Source: Bugulina stolonifera (taxonomy: Eukaryota; Bryozoa; Gymnolaemata; Cheilostomatida; Bugulidae). From it: 64,000 nt of DNA. The notes under the pieces were generated by a model. The model did not search any database. It was not told the origin of the DNA and saw nothing but the letters and a program-made list of their open reading frames with translations. Position 1 is the first letter of the stretch. Each line of letters begins with the position of its first letter. Shown in pieces: positions 52,101-62,118 of the stretch. The DNA is taken from contig OW285188.1 in assembly GCA_935421135.1 (NCBI GenBank), positions 2,749,001-2,813,000 of the forward strand, read 5' to 3'. Made by a program: the position numbers and the translations under genes.

Positions 52101-55100
52101 TTAAGTATATGGAGTCCTGATGTTAGAGAAACGTGTTGCACAAATTTACTCATTTTAACCACGATTTCGGCGTTTGTACGTTTTTTTTATTATGAAGGAG
52201 CAAAGTTTAAATTTTGATTTCAACTTAACCAATTGCAGCAAGTTTAAATCTATCAGTAGTATTTTTCCTTATTTTGTTGAGCATGTTGGTATTTGAAAAA
52301 AGTGTCATTTTGTGCTGAGATACGCAATTTTCTTCAAATCTGGCGAATTTACTTGCCAATATCTATCGTATCCCATTGAGATATGTAGTGTGTATATAGT
52401 CAGCCTGTTCATTAGAGTGTTACCAATTGTTGACATTGTTTATATTTTAATTTCAGTTGATGTGTAAATTTTACTTTTTTAAAAACATTCATCATCTTTT
52501 CTTCTGACTTTACCAAGTACCCGAGTGGCACATCGAACACCGGAAGCCCATTGTACCATATATGCAGGTTTTCATGGACGAGCCTCCTTCTCTCTTACTC
52601 CTTGTTATAACCATTGACTAGTAAATTGACTAGTAAATGCAAGAAATGTAACCCCTGAGCACTGTCTCCTGTATCCACCATTGTTGCCTATTACTGTTTA
52701 CTAGTATTAGTGTATCAGAGTGTACAGTAACACAATATTGTATCAAACTCTTTGATTGTAACCCAAGTGCAGTTAACCAGATGTGAGAAAACTGCTACTC
52801 TAGTAATAAATACCTCAGTAGCTACTACTCTACAATAATTAGTTACAAACCAGTGAACTGCTACCTTAGTTTCCACAACTCAGTCCATTTCCAGTACATA
52901 ATATTATAAAATAGGGCTACAAACTTCACGTAATTGATTATATATACAGGTACTTCCTTCATGTAGCATAATGCCGTTGTTGAGATACATGAGCCAGCTA
53001 TTGTGTTATTCTGATAGAATTCATTGTGCTGTTGATACAGCTATGCTAGTACTGTTGGCCACTCTTATAATGGCTTACTGTGTGTACATTTAAATGGTAG
53101 CCTAGTGTAAAGATGGTGGTATTCTGTGTTTAACAGGCCTTGTCTAAGCAGACAGACCTCTCCAGCAGACAGATAGAAAGATGGTTCAGACGGAGGAGAA
53201 ACCAAGACAGGCCAAGTGTGATGAGCAAGTTTACTGAGACTGCGTGAGTTATTATTATAACCCTTTGGTTGCTAGGTAACGACATAACACACACTCCTAC
53301 CGACTGTAAGTTGGTGTACATAGGCCTGCTGTGTGTGCGGTTGGTAATAACTACAGCATCATTTGTATCACACATATAGCTACATGTGTCATACCTACAG
53401 ACATAGATGCATGATATAAGGACGTTATTTGTAATAATAAATGAACATGTTTATTCTGTTAGCAGTTGCATGCCAGGCTACCCTTAGCAGATTAGCAGCG
53501 GGTGGTGGTAGTGGTGGTGGAGCGAATGGTTTGTACCTGTGCAGCTACATGCTTAGTATTAACTTACTGCAACTTTTCGTTTGTTTTAGTTTGCTGTGAG
53601 CACAACATGTAGTACATACTGTGTGTACTGTACATGTAGTACCTACTGTGTGTACTGTACATGTAGTACATACTGTGTGTACTGTACATGTAGTACATAC
53701 TGTGTGTACAGTACATGTAGTACATACTGTGTGTACTGTACATGTAGTACATACTGTGTGTACTGTACATGTAGTACATACTGTGTGTACAGTACATGTA
53801 GTACATACTGTGTGTACTGTACATGTAGTACATACTGTGTGTACTGTACATGTAGTACCTACTGTGTGTACTGTACATGTAGTACATACTGTGTGTACTG
53901 TACATGTAGTACATACTGTGTGTACTGTACATGTAGTACATACTGTGTGTACAGTACATGTAGTACATACTGTGTGTACTGTACATGTAGTACATACTGT
54001 GTGTACTGTACATGTAGTACCTACTGTGTGTACTGTACATGTAGTACATACTGTGTGTACTGTACATGTAGTACATACTGTGTGTACTGTACATGTAGTA
54101 CATACTGTGTGTACTGTACATGTAGTACATACTGTGTGTACTGTACATGTAGTACCTACTGTGTGTACTGTACATGTAGTACCTACTGTGTGTACTGTAC
54201 ATGTAGTACCTACTGTGTGTACTGTACATGTAGTACATACTGTGTGTACTGTACATGTAGTACATACTGTGTACTGTACATGTAGTACATACTGTGTACT
54301 GTACATGTAGTACATACTGTGTACTGTACATGTAGTACCTACTGTGTGTACTGTACATGTAGTACCTACTGTGTGTACTGTACATGTAGCACCTACTGTG
54401 TGTACTGTACATGTAGTACCTACTGTGTGTACTGTACATGTAGTACATACTGTGTGTACTGTACATGTAGTACCTACTGTGTGTACTGTACATGTAGTAC
54501 ATACTGTGTGTACTGTACATGTAGTACCTACTGTGTGTACTGTACATGTAGTACATACTGTGTGTACTGTTCATGTAGTACATGTGTACAGATGTGTAGT
54601 TAGTTGTTAGTACTGTGTACTTCTGTTGTTCTCAGTTATACTGTTAATACCCACACAGACTCACAAACTGTTTTATTTTGCTGCTTCATTCCAGTTTGTT
54701 GTTACGACTTCCTCTGTTCAGCTTCTTTGTTGTCTTGTATACTCCCACACTGTAAGCTTGTCTTACTACATCTTACCACAGGATAGAACCTACTACATCT
54801 CCTGGCACAGCAGTACTGCACCACACAGTAATCACACCCCTCACCCAACATGGGCCAGGGTCATGCAGTAGTCCCTGTACATAAGTTATTAGGAGTTATT
54901 CCTCCTGACTTTCTTAAACACAGAACTCTATTCCTATTCATGAGTTGTGACTAAGAGTAGGGCTGAGTGAAGCCTTATAGTTATCTCACAGTACATTGAC
55001 TTACCCTAAAAGCAGAAATATTTCGCGGCGGAAGAAAGTTTTGCGGAAGAAAGTTTTGCAGTTTGCTAATCCTGGAGCAATTTGCGATAGAACTATTTAG

Positions 55101-58100
55101 CCAGAACTATTTAGCCGAGTTTGGCCTATCCGAAATTTGTTCAAGTCCCAAAATTGATGTTTAAGCATATTTCAGCATTAAAACCAAGCTTAGCTAAGCT
55201 CTATGTTTACTCAGATTTAAACCCCACTTACATATTACAGTACAAAACTGCAGCTGACTCCTATATAGTGCAGTAATCCCTCCTGTAAGGTAAAGTAATT
55301 ACCATAGCTTGTTAAAAAATCCTCTGATTAAGCTCCTACTCTAGGCTACTTACCAATTATGTTACAGCAAATACTTGCTGTTTTGTAAAATATTCAACTA
55401 TGTATCATATAGCTATATAGCTGCATGTATGGTCTGCTTAAACCAGAAATTATTTAAATCAGTTTGAAAGCAGATATTAAAGGTGGACTGTACTGAAAAT
55501 TTCAGAATGTTTGTCGCCAAATTAACTATGTTGGTATTACTTGATACCTAAACAAACATATATAAACTGTTTTAGTAGTAGCTAATAGATGCTAAACTGC
55601 AAAAAAGTAACCCCAAAATTTCTAAAATAACCATAGTGATGTCAGCATTAGGAGTTATCTCCACCTAGTTATATGTCAATTCTCAAAACTTTTTCGTTGA
55701 TTACCTCAACTCTGACACACTATATAGAAGCAATATTGAGTTCTCACAACTGTTTTATAAGAAATACAGTGTTCCTTCAATAAAACAGATGCTAGCAATT
55801 ATAGTACTACGTTCTACATGTTCAACACACCAGTCTAATAAGTAGGCATGTTATTCATGAGATAAACAAGTAGCCTATTGACCAATCAAATTGCAAACTC
55901 AAAAGTCATTTGATAATTTTTTGCAACAAATTGTACTTTTTATTGTCTAGGAATATTAACTAGCATTTGTTCTACATACCCATTTTTTCGTTTTGTGATA
56001 TTCCAAGTACAACAAGGATAAAATCTCAATTAAAATTTTCTGATTATAATAACACAATGCCTGGTCTGGCATTCACTCCCTGCAATGATGTATTTCACTA
56101 GTTTTAGCAGAGCTGGGTACCATGATGACATCATAGAGCCCAGCTGGTATTGTGCTAACTGGTTCAGCTGCTACTAGGCTTTCTAATGGTGCATTCAGTT
56201 TATAACCTCAAAATTTCAGTACAGTCCACCTTTAATAGCGATGAGGAAATTCGCAAAAATTAAAACCGCAAAATGTATCTGCTTTTAGGGTACTCAATCC
56301 TAGAGCATAACACTGTGGAAATCTACTGGGTGACTTAAACAGCTGTTCTCAGTGGTATGTGTTGTACTGGTGCATACTTGTACTAAGGTGTTACCATGTC
56401 ATCAGTCTAGATACATTAATAGTCCTACTTAGCATGTGTGATAATAATGTTACTAGGTGGAGACTATTCTACTATTTCTCTATACTAATATACGGTATAG
56501 TAGTGTTGTGGGACAAGCCTTGGTTTACCAACCCTAGAGAGTGTTGGCTGGACAACTTCCCACGCCAAGTAAGTGGAATGTATTCAACTATATAATATAC
56601 TCATCACTTGGTACATGTATAATATATAGTAGTACTGCAACTATTCCACTTTATTAGTGGAAGAATAAAAGATCATTCATGATTATCTCCTGCAATGCAT
56701 TCTATCTAAAACATTGATACTGGTTAAGAGTTATGTTCCCACCTTTCTTTAGTATCTGGGAATTTTATAGAGATTCCCACAAGTCATTTCTGTCTGTTTC
56801 AGCATGTATCTGGTGGAATTTTCTGGTATTATATGATAGAGTTGGGGTTCTACCTCTGCCTCATCTTCTCACAGTTCAGAGATGTAAAACGTAAAGTAAG
56901 TTATACATCTACAACTAGTATAAATAGTATATACATGTACAGTATATATAGTATATTAGTATATTAGTATATACATGTACATGTACATGTATATAGTATG
57001 TTATATTATGCATTATATTATGTTAGGTTTTGAATAATTGGGTTTGTAGTACATTATTAGCACATTGGCAGTATTTAGTTAGTATTCTTATATCAGTTCT
57101 TATTGCATGTAATCTCTGTTAATAGATTATACTTTATACTTTGACCTGAAGACTGTGTAACCAACCCTTGTACCTTACACTAGCCCCTGTCACTCACTAT
57201 ATACTGACTATATACTCACTATAATGTAGACTGTAATGTACACAGTGGTGTTCTACTGCTCTACTCTACAGTATAACATTATATGGTTCTGTTGAGAAAT
57301 ATAGCCAGGTGTAGGCTGTACCCATCAGGTGATTCATGTGTGGGTTTACAGGGGGAGATAATCAATGTAAATTTATGAACAGATAAATTGGTACCATGAA
57401 AGCATTCCCTCATTCTAATTGTGTTTAGTATGACTACACCTAAAGCTACACTGTGCTATTAGGGTCACTGAGAGGGTGGAGGTGGCACCTCTGGATATCT
57501 GTACTGTTTACTCTGCTAGAACATTACGATGCTGTATACTTACATTATGACGTTATTATACTCATGGACTGGGTTACATATAGGGCTAGATTACACTGTA
57601 CTGTACATGACAGCACGTATTGGTAGAACTTATAGTAGGCTATGCCATTGGTGATTGTAATAATACGTGGTACATACAAGAGTGAGTGGCAGTTGTCTCC
57701 TCTCTCATATCACTCATTGGATGAGAGGACAACTCCCATTTGGTGTGTGATAGCAGCCCGATATGCTCCAGTAACATGTGACACAGTGTACTCTACTAGC
57801 CTGGTTCTAACATGTTGTCAGTACTATAATTAGCGGGTGTTTTCTAACTCTCTCCCTCTTCCTATGCTTGTTTGTAGGATTTCTGGGAGCACTTCACCCA
57901 TCACCTGGCTACTATAGCTCTGATGGTCTTCTCCTGGCTCTGCAATGTGGTGCGGGCCGGCTCTCTTGTCCTCTGCCTACACGATGTAGTAGACTGGACA
58001 CTAGAGGGCGCTAAGCTCAATAGATACATGAATAAAACATTCCTCTGTGATATCCTCTTCGCTATGTTTACTGTCGGCTGGTTCGTCACCAGACTCATTG

Positions 58101-58113
58101 TTTACCCATATTA
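46146..58113 (+). CDS. CERS: Ceramide synthase with homeobox-like domain, six exons, 3' end missing
   Basis: Ceramide synthases are ER multi-pass enzymes that acylate sphingoid bases with fatty acyl-CoA. Exons with GT-AG borders and consistent phase: 46146-46348, 50939-51062, 53137-53243, 56457-56568, 56803-56895, 57878-58113 (291 codons plus 2 nt). The N-terminus has [13 protein letters not shown], typical of the family. The homeobox-like end [19 protein letters not shown] lies at about 116-135. The TLC domain starts with [13 protein letters not shown], and the Lag1 motif carries the paired His of [11 protein letters not shown] (residues 221-222) and the acidic pair of LHDVVDW (249, 252). 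The last visible codons read VYPY, where the family has YPFW and a further helix and tail of some 60 residues. The frame then meets TAG overlapping the donor. The start MATS was chosen over an upstream in-frame Met (46068) because the family begins a few residues before the FWLP block. Confidence 0.92.
47362..48257. mobile_element. hAT-like non-autonomous element in CERS intron 1
   Basis: Ends CAGAGCTGGCCCA and TGGCCAGCCCTG are imperfect inverted repeats of hAT style. Flanks ACATAGGA and TCATAGGG match at 6 of 8 positions, suggesting an old target duplication. An ORF at 47581-48057 has no domain I recognise and its end is an 18-bp repeat. Confidence 0.65.
47895..48050. repeat. 18-bp minisatellite, about 8 copies
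   Basis: Tandem TACACGTACACCTACAGT inside the hAT-like element. It encodes a QLHVHL-type repeat that extends the local ORF. Confidence 0.93.
48290..48395. repeat. Inverted pair of SINE-tail sequences
   Basis: TATGCAAGGAATTTG at 48297 and AAATTCCTTGCATAA at 48370 form a foldback of about 90 bp. The sequence resembles the tail of the SINE family at 42375-42872 and 48437-48690. Confidence 0.65.
48437..48690 (+). mobile_element. tRNA-derived SINE, same family as 42375-42872
   Basis: Starts ATATAGCAAGGTGGCC. It has A box TAGTGTAGTGGTAGTATG (48541), then TTCACTGTGCTAGGCGATTA, a B-box-like GGGTTTAATCCCGG (48601) and a tail AAAAATTCCTTGC. Only one copy of the 25-bp segment is present. The ~100 bp before the tRNA-like part is shared with the other copy, so the element has a 5' extension. 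Confidence 0.75.
50320..50862. repeat. 29-bp minisatellite in CERS intron 1, about 19 copies
   Basis: The unit contains GTAGTTAGTGCATTGTAGTG followed by TAGTATAAT, with length variants missing 4-8 bp. It ends about 75 bp before exon 2. Confidence 0.95.
51719..52619. mobile_element. DNA transposon with long terminal inverted repeats
   Basis: The left end AGTCAATGGTT with CAAGGAGTAAGAAAGAAGGA and GGCTCGTCCATGAA is mirrored at the right end (TTCATGGACGAGCC to AACCATTGACT). Arms are about 50-60 bp. The ~780-bp interior has no ORF. Family not assigned; the target duplication is not clear. Confidence 0.75.
53608..54590. repeat. 27-bp minisatellite in CERS intron 3, about 37 copies
   Basis: The unit runs CATACTGTGTGTACTGTACA then TGTAGTA, with CATACT/CCTACT variants. 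Being 27 bp without stops, it leaves long ORFs on both strands (CTCSTYCVY repeats); none is a gene. It lies in the intron 3' of the homeobox-like exon. Confidence 0.96.
55004..56290. mobile_element. TIR element with TA flanks, host to a nested element
   Basis: Ends CCCTAAAAGCAGAAATATTT (55004) and, inverted, CCCTAAAAGCAGATACATTT (from 56290). Each is preceded by TA, as in mariner-type insertions. The part outside the nested element is about 540 bp and non-coding. Confidence 0.72.
55481..56231. mobile_element. Nested TTAA-target element (Kolobok/piggyBac-like)
   Basis: Inverted ends AGGTGGACTGTACTGAAA and TTTCAGTACAGTCCACCT are flanked by TTAA at 55477-55480 and 56232-56235. It sits inside the TA-flanked element. 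There is no transposase ORF, so it is non-autonomous. TTAA duplication is shared by piggyBac and Kolobok; tips starting AGG favour Kolobok. Confidence 0.78.
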
Positions 58114-58395
58114 GTAAGTACAGTATATATACCCATATTAGTAAGTACAGTATATATACCCATATTAGTAAGTACAGTATATATACACATATTAGTAAGT
58201 ACAGTGTATATACACATATTAGTAAGTACAGTATATACCCATATTAGTAAGTACAGTGTATATACACATATTAGTAAGTACAGTATATACCCATATTAGT
58301 AAGTACAGTGTATATACACATATTAGTAAGTACAGTATATATACACATATTAGTAAGTACAGTGTATAGGCCCTATACATAATATTAGTAGGTAC
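58107..58395 (+). repeat. Splice-donor-containing minisatellite after CERS exon 6
   Basis: Ten copies plus one variant of a 25-27 bp unit, ATTAGTAAGTACAGTATATA and CCCAT/ACACAT. The first copy includes the last coding bases and the exon 6 donor, so a near-perfect GTAAGTA donor recurs in each copy. Confidence 0.93.
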
Positions 58396-58469
58396 AGTGC
58401 CGTAGGTTATAATAACTGTCTTACATGCTATAATGAACTATCTAGTACATAAGTAGTATAGTCAGTGCA

Positions 58470-58965
58470 GATCTACACAGACACCCGGCCCTTTCCGCGT
58501 CGTATTAGCCCTAGATCCAAAAACTCCCCGGGCGGACGACCACCCCACCCGTCCTCTCGCCCCTCCTCTCCCCTAAACCTCACTCTATGTGCAAAGCCCT
58601 AGAACCTACTCCCCCCCATCGCGGGTGGGGTTTCAAAAACCTCATCGGCTGTTCCGCGGAACCCAGTCTAAAGAGCAAACCCCTCGCCCCGTCCCACGGC
58701 TCGGGCGAGGGGGCGCGCGCGTACGCGCGCGCCCCCCCGCCCCGCGAACCCCACCCGTCCTCCCTCCACCCGTCCCCGCCCCTCCCCACCCCTCCCCACC
58801 CCAAACCCCTCCGCCTCGCCCTCCGCCTCGCGGCGGTTCTCGTTCGCGAGTCCAGCCGTGGCCCCACGCCGCCCTCCCCCCGCCCATCCCCCGCCCCTCC
58901 CCCGCCCTCCCGCCCCAACGACCCGTCGCGACCCTCGCGGGCGGACCGTCGGCTGGAGTAGGGTG
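58470..58965. other. C-rich, strand-asymmetric GC block
   Basis: About 500 bp of very high GC in an otherwise AT-rich region, with C far exceeding G on the plus strand. A perfect 28-bp GC palindrome (GGGGGCGCGCGCGT and its complement) lies at about 58709-58736. ORFs in several frames are Pro/Arg or Gly-rich compositional artefacts. It may be a terminal region of the element. Confidence 0.7.
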
Positions 58966-59019
58966 AAGCGAAGGAAAATACGGGTTAGAGTAATGGTGTG
59001 TGATGTATTCTAGAATAGA

Positions 59020-59410
59020 TGATATACGACTATGAAAATATGAGTCAGGGTAATGATACACGAGTTTGTTTTAATTTTCAATGCGTTTGAGAGTAATAAT
59101 ATAAAATCAATCGATAAAAAACTTGATATGTGACTACGAAAAATATGAGTAAGGGTAATGATACGCGAGTTTGTTTTAATTTTCAATACGTTTGAGAGTA
59201 ATAATATAAAATCAAGCGATAAAAAACTTGATATACGACTATGAAAAATATGAGTAAGGGTAATGATACACGAGTTTGTTTTAATTTTCAATACGTTTGA
59301 GAGTAATAATATAAAATCAATCGATAAAAACCGATATACGACTATGAAAAATATGAGTAAGGCTAACGATACACGAGTTTGAGAGTAATAATATAAAATC
59401 AATTGATAAG
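59020..59410. repeat. 105-bp tandem repeat, three full copies and one short
   Basis: Units begin GATATACGACTATGAAAAAT and contain ACACGAGTTTG and GAGAGTAATAATATAAAATC. The fourth copy lacks the TTTTAATTTTCAATACG section. The array ends about 40 bp before the stop codon of the minus-strand gene. Confidence 0.93.
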
Positions 59411-59447
59411 TAGACACGAATGAGTGTGAATGACAAAAGTTTTTGCC

Positions 59448-60762
59448 TCAAAACTGTGCAGTGGCGGGGAGGAGACGCTCGCCGAGGATGGAGTCTAGAA
59501 TGGCACAATCGTAGAATGTTCTCCCGCTCTTGGAAGTCTTCTGTCCCTTGTACACCATCACGGAGGGGAGGAGCTCTTTCATCGAAACTGCCAGACGTCC
59601 CGGAAGGAAGACTTCTCCCTTTTTTTCTTCGTTTCCAATCCGGCACTCGTAGGTGGCAATGGAGTTGCTCGCATTATCACCATCACCGCATCTTGGGATG
59701 TATGTGGGTCGGAGCGCGGTCACCACCAGCACAGAACCAACGGGGAAGGAAGATAGCGTTTGCACTCGAAAAAATTCTTCCAACTGGGCCAAGGTCTTCT
59801 TTCTCAAGTCACCGGCCAGCTTTTTCATGGCTGCTCCTGGCAGGGAGCACACGCTCTCGATACGGTTGAATGTGTTTTGTCCTTTAGCGGTCTCCTGCTG
59901 TCCCAAGTACACCATGATCCTAGGTGGAAGGGTAAGGTCCTTTAGCTCCTCTTCTTTGACATCCGCTAGCTTGGGCATGGCGTGACGAATGTTGGTGTGA
60001 AAGCTGATGCAATGTCTCATCCCCTTGTCATCCACATAGCTTGCCCTGGCTAAGAATGCTTTTCCGAATGCCGTTTCAACCACCGAACCTCCACTCACTT
60101 CTAGCACAGTTCCTGGCTCTAGCTCCGACAGCTTCACCGTTGTCTGCAGAGAGCTCCTCTTCTCCGGTCCCATGCTCCTACAATAATGAAAGTGGTGTAT
60201 ATAGATCCGACAAAGTGGTTAAACGGGAGAAAGATAGTACGGTAATTTATAGATATACGAATAGGGCTACTTACATTAGGGTTGCCGCCACTGCACGAGC
60301 TTTCTCCAGGCTTAGTCCCCCGCTCTTTTTCTTCCCCTTGCAAGGGGACTTGGTAGCTTTTTTTCCCTTCGTCGTCTCACCACCATCCATTTCTTCCGTA
60401 GCCGTATCGGCTCCGTGGCCATCATCATCATCATCTGATATTACAATCACCTGGGGTTTCTTTTTTTTCTTAGCACAGATTTCATCTCCTTTTGGGTTCT
60501 TCCTCTTCTTGGTTGTTGTGGTCTCGCCCCTATCCGAGGCCCGCTCCGGGGAGGACGGAGAGTCCGCCATGTTAGAAAGATCCTTTCGGGCAAGACTCCC
60601 CACTCCTATTATTTTCCCCTTCTTCCGTGCCTCTTTTAACGCATCCACCTCTTCTTTCCTCTTCTGACTGCACTCTTCTTCTTCAATAATTCCATCCATT
60701 TGTGAGTCCGTTAAGCCCGCAAATAACTCTTCTTGGTTCTGGACTATGTTGTCAGTATCCAT
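59448..60762 (-). CDS. Element protein with duplicated C-terminal domain, unknown function
   Basis: Two exons, 60762-60275 and 60177-59448, with a 97-bp GT-AG intron; the split ATG codon restores the frame (405 aa). The N-terminal half is charged. It has acidic IIEEEE, nuclear-signal-like KKRKNPKG and KKKKKPQ, and an acidic run ISDDDDDG near residue 117. The C-terminal half holds two related ~95-residue domains: GTVLEVSGG to LPPRIMVYLGQQETAKGQ (about 185-265) and GSVLVVTA to LPSVMVYKGQKTSKSGRTF (about 310-385). The beta-rich pattern with a shared MVYxGQ turn could be paired OB-like folds. A single-stranded DNA-binding partner of the polymerase is my inference, not a recognised family. It is divergently paired with the polymerase gene across the palindrome. 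Confidence 0.75.
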
Positions 60763-60844
60763 TGATAATGTACTATTGTAGTAGTGTTCCTGTACAGTAG
60801 TGATGTGCTGAACTTTGAATGCTGAGACTGTGATCCCACTCTCC

Positions 60845-60851
60845 CTTTATA
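60845..60851 (-). promoter_or_regulatory. TATA box of the minus-strand element gene
   Basis: TATAAAG on the minus strand, 83 bp upstream of the start codon at 60762 and just outside the palindrome. The spacing suits a short leader. Confidence 0.55.
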
Positions 60852-60892
60852 CATCTGCTCATTTCTTGACTCCTCCCTTTTTATTATCCAAT

Positions 60893-61662
60893 CCCAATGT
60901 GTCCCGATGCATCCCGATGTGAATCCGAAGCTTCCCGATGCATCCCGATGTGATTCCGAAGCTTCCCGATGCATCCCGATGTGAATCCGAAGCTTCCCGA
61001 TGCATCCCGATGTGATTCCGAAGCTTCCCGATGCATCCCGATGCATCCCGATGTGATTCCGAAGCTTCCCGATGCATCCCGATGTGAATCCGAAGCTTCC
61101 CGATGCATCCCGATGTGATTCCGAAGCTTCCCGATGCATCCCGATGTGATTCCGAAGCTTCCCGATGCATCCCGATGCATCCCGATGTGATTCCGAAGCT
61201 TCCCGATGCATCCCGATGTGAATCCGAAGCTTCCCGATGCATCCCGATGTGATTCCGAAGCTTCCCGATGCATCCCGATGTGATTCCGAAGCTTCCCGAT
61301 GCATCCCGATGTGTCCCGATGTGTCAATTCACATCGGGGTGCATCGGGATGCATCGGGATGCATCGGGAAGCTTCGGAATCACATCGGGATGCATCGGGA
61401 AGCTTCGGATTCACATCGGGATGCATCGGGAAGCTTCGGAATCACATCGGGATGCATCGGGAAGCTTCGGATTCACATCGGGATGCATCGGGAAGCTTCG
61501 GAATCACATCGGGATGCATCGGGAAGCTTCGGATTCACATCGGGATGCATCGGGAAGCTTCGGATTCACATCGGGATGCATCGGGAAGCTTCGGAATCAC
61601 ATCGGGATGCATCGGGAAGCTTCGGATTCACATCGGGATGCATCGGATTCACATCGGGGTGG
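60893..61662. repeat. Large palindrome of 31-bp repeats between divergent genes
   Basis: The left arm (60893-61325) has about 14 copies of a 31-bp unit, GATGCATCCCGATGTGAWTC then CGAAGCTTCCC. The right arm (61326-61662) carries about 10 copies as the reverse complement. GATTCC and GAATCC variants alternate in both arms. The centre reads GTGTCAATTCACATC near 61322. Six-frame ORFs across it are repeat artefacts. Confidence 0.97.
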
Positions 61663-61710
61663 TATTGCCAAGGGTGGGGAAATGGTTAGACTCCGCCCAC
61701 TGAATACTAC

Positions 61711-61717
61711 TATTTAA
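61711..61717 (+). promoter_or_regulatory. TATA-like box of the polymerase gene
   Basis: TATTTAA, about 50 bp outside the right palindrome arm and 60 bp before the first leader exon copy, mirroring the TATA box on the other side. Confidence 0.4.
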
Positions 61718-61769
61718 GGTATGAGTTTCTCACTCTAGCAGTATGAACAATCAGCCTCTGGTCAACAGA

Positions 61770-62118
61770 GTGAGAGTAAACAGAGACAGCTACCTACTAG
61801 TCAGCACCTGATCAGAGATGTCAACAAGTACAACATAAGGTTAGTGCTAAATAGGGTAATCGGCAGCAATTGTGAAGTGTCTATTGTATATAACGCTATT
61901 GAGCCAAAAACAAAAAAAATTAACTTACACCCTACTACTATATATTTTTTATAGGGAGACTAAACAGAGACACCTACCTACTAGTCAGCACCTGATCAGA
62001 GATGTCAACAAGTAAAAAAGGTTAGTGCTAAATGAGGTAGTTGGTAACAATTGTGGATTGCTAATAGTAGTATGAGGTAAAAGAATAACTTACACCCTAC
62101 TATTTTGTATTTTTATAG
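61770..62118 (+). repeat. Tandemly duplicated leader exon and intron
   Basis: Two copies of a leader: AAACAGAGACA, CTACCTACTAGTCAGCACCT, GATCAGAGATGTCAACAAGT, then a GTTAGTGCTAAAT donor and an intron ending in TTTTTATAG. They span about 61776-61952 and 61958-62118. In the first copy the ATG is followed by a stop after six codons. Only the second copy opens into the polymerase frame. Confidence 0.85.

Noticed and set aside
53545..54610. Long ORFs on both strands of the 27-bp array
   Set aside because: Artefact of a 27-bp unit without stops, inside a ceramide synthase intron.
58580..59061. ORFs of 112-139 codons in the C-rich block
   Set aside because: Pro/Arg/Gly-rich in every frame because of base composition; no domain.
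60744..61717. Six ORFs of 127-186 codons in the palindrome
   Set aside because: All are translations of the 31-bp repeat in different frames and orientations.
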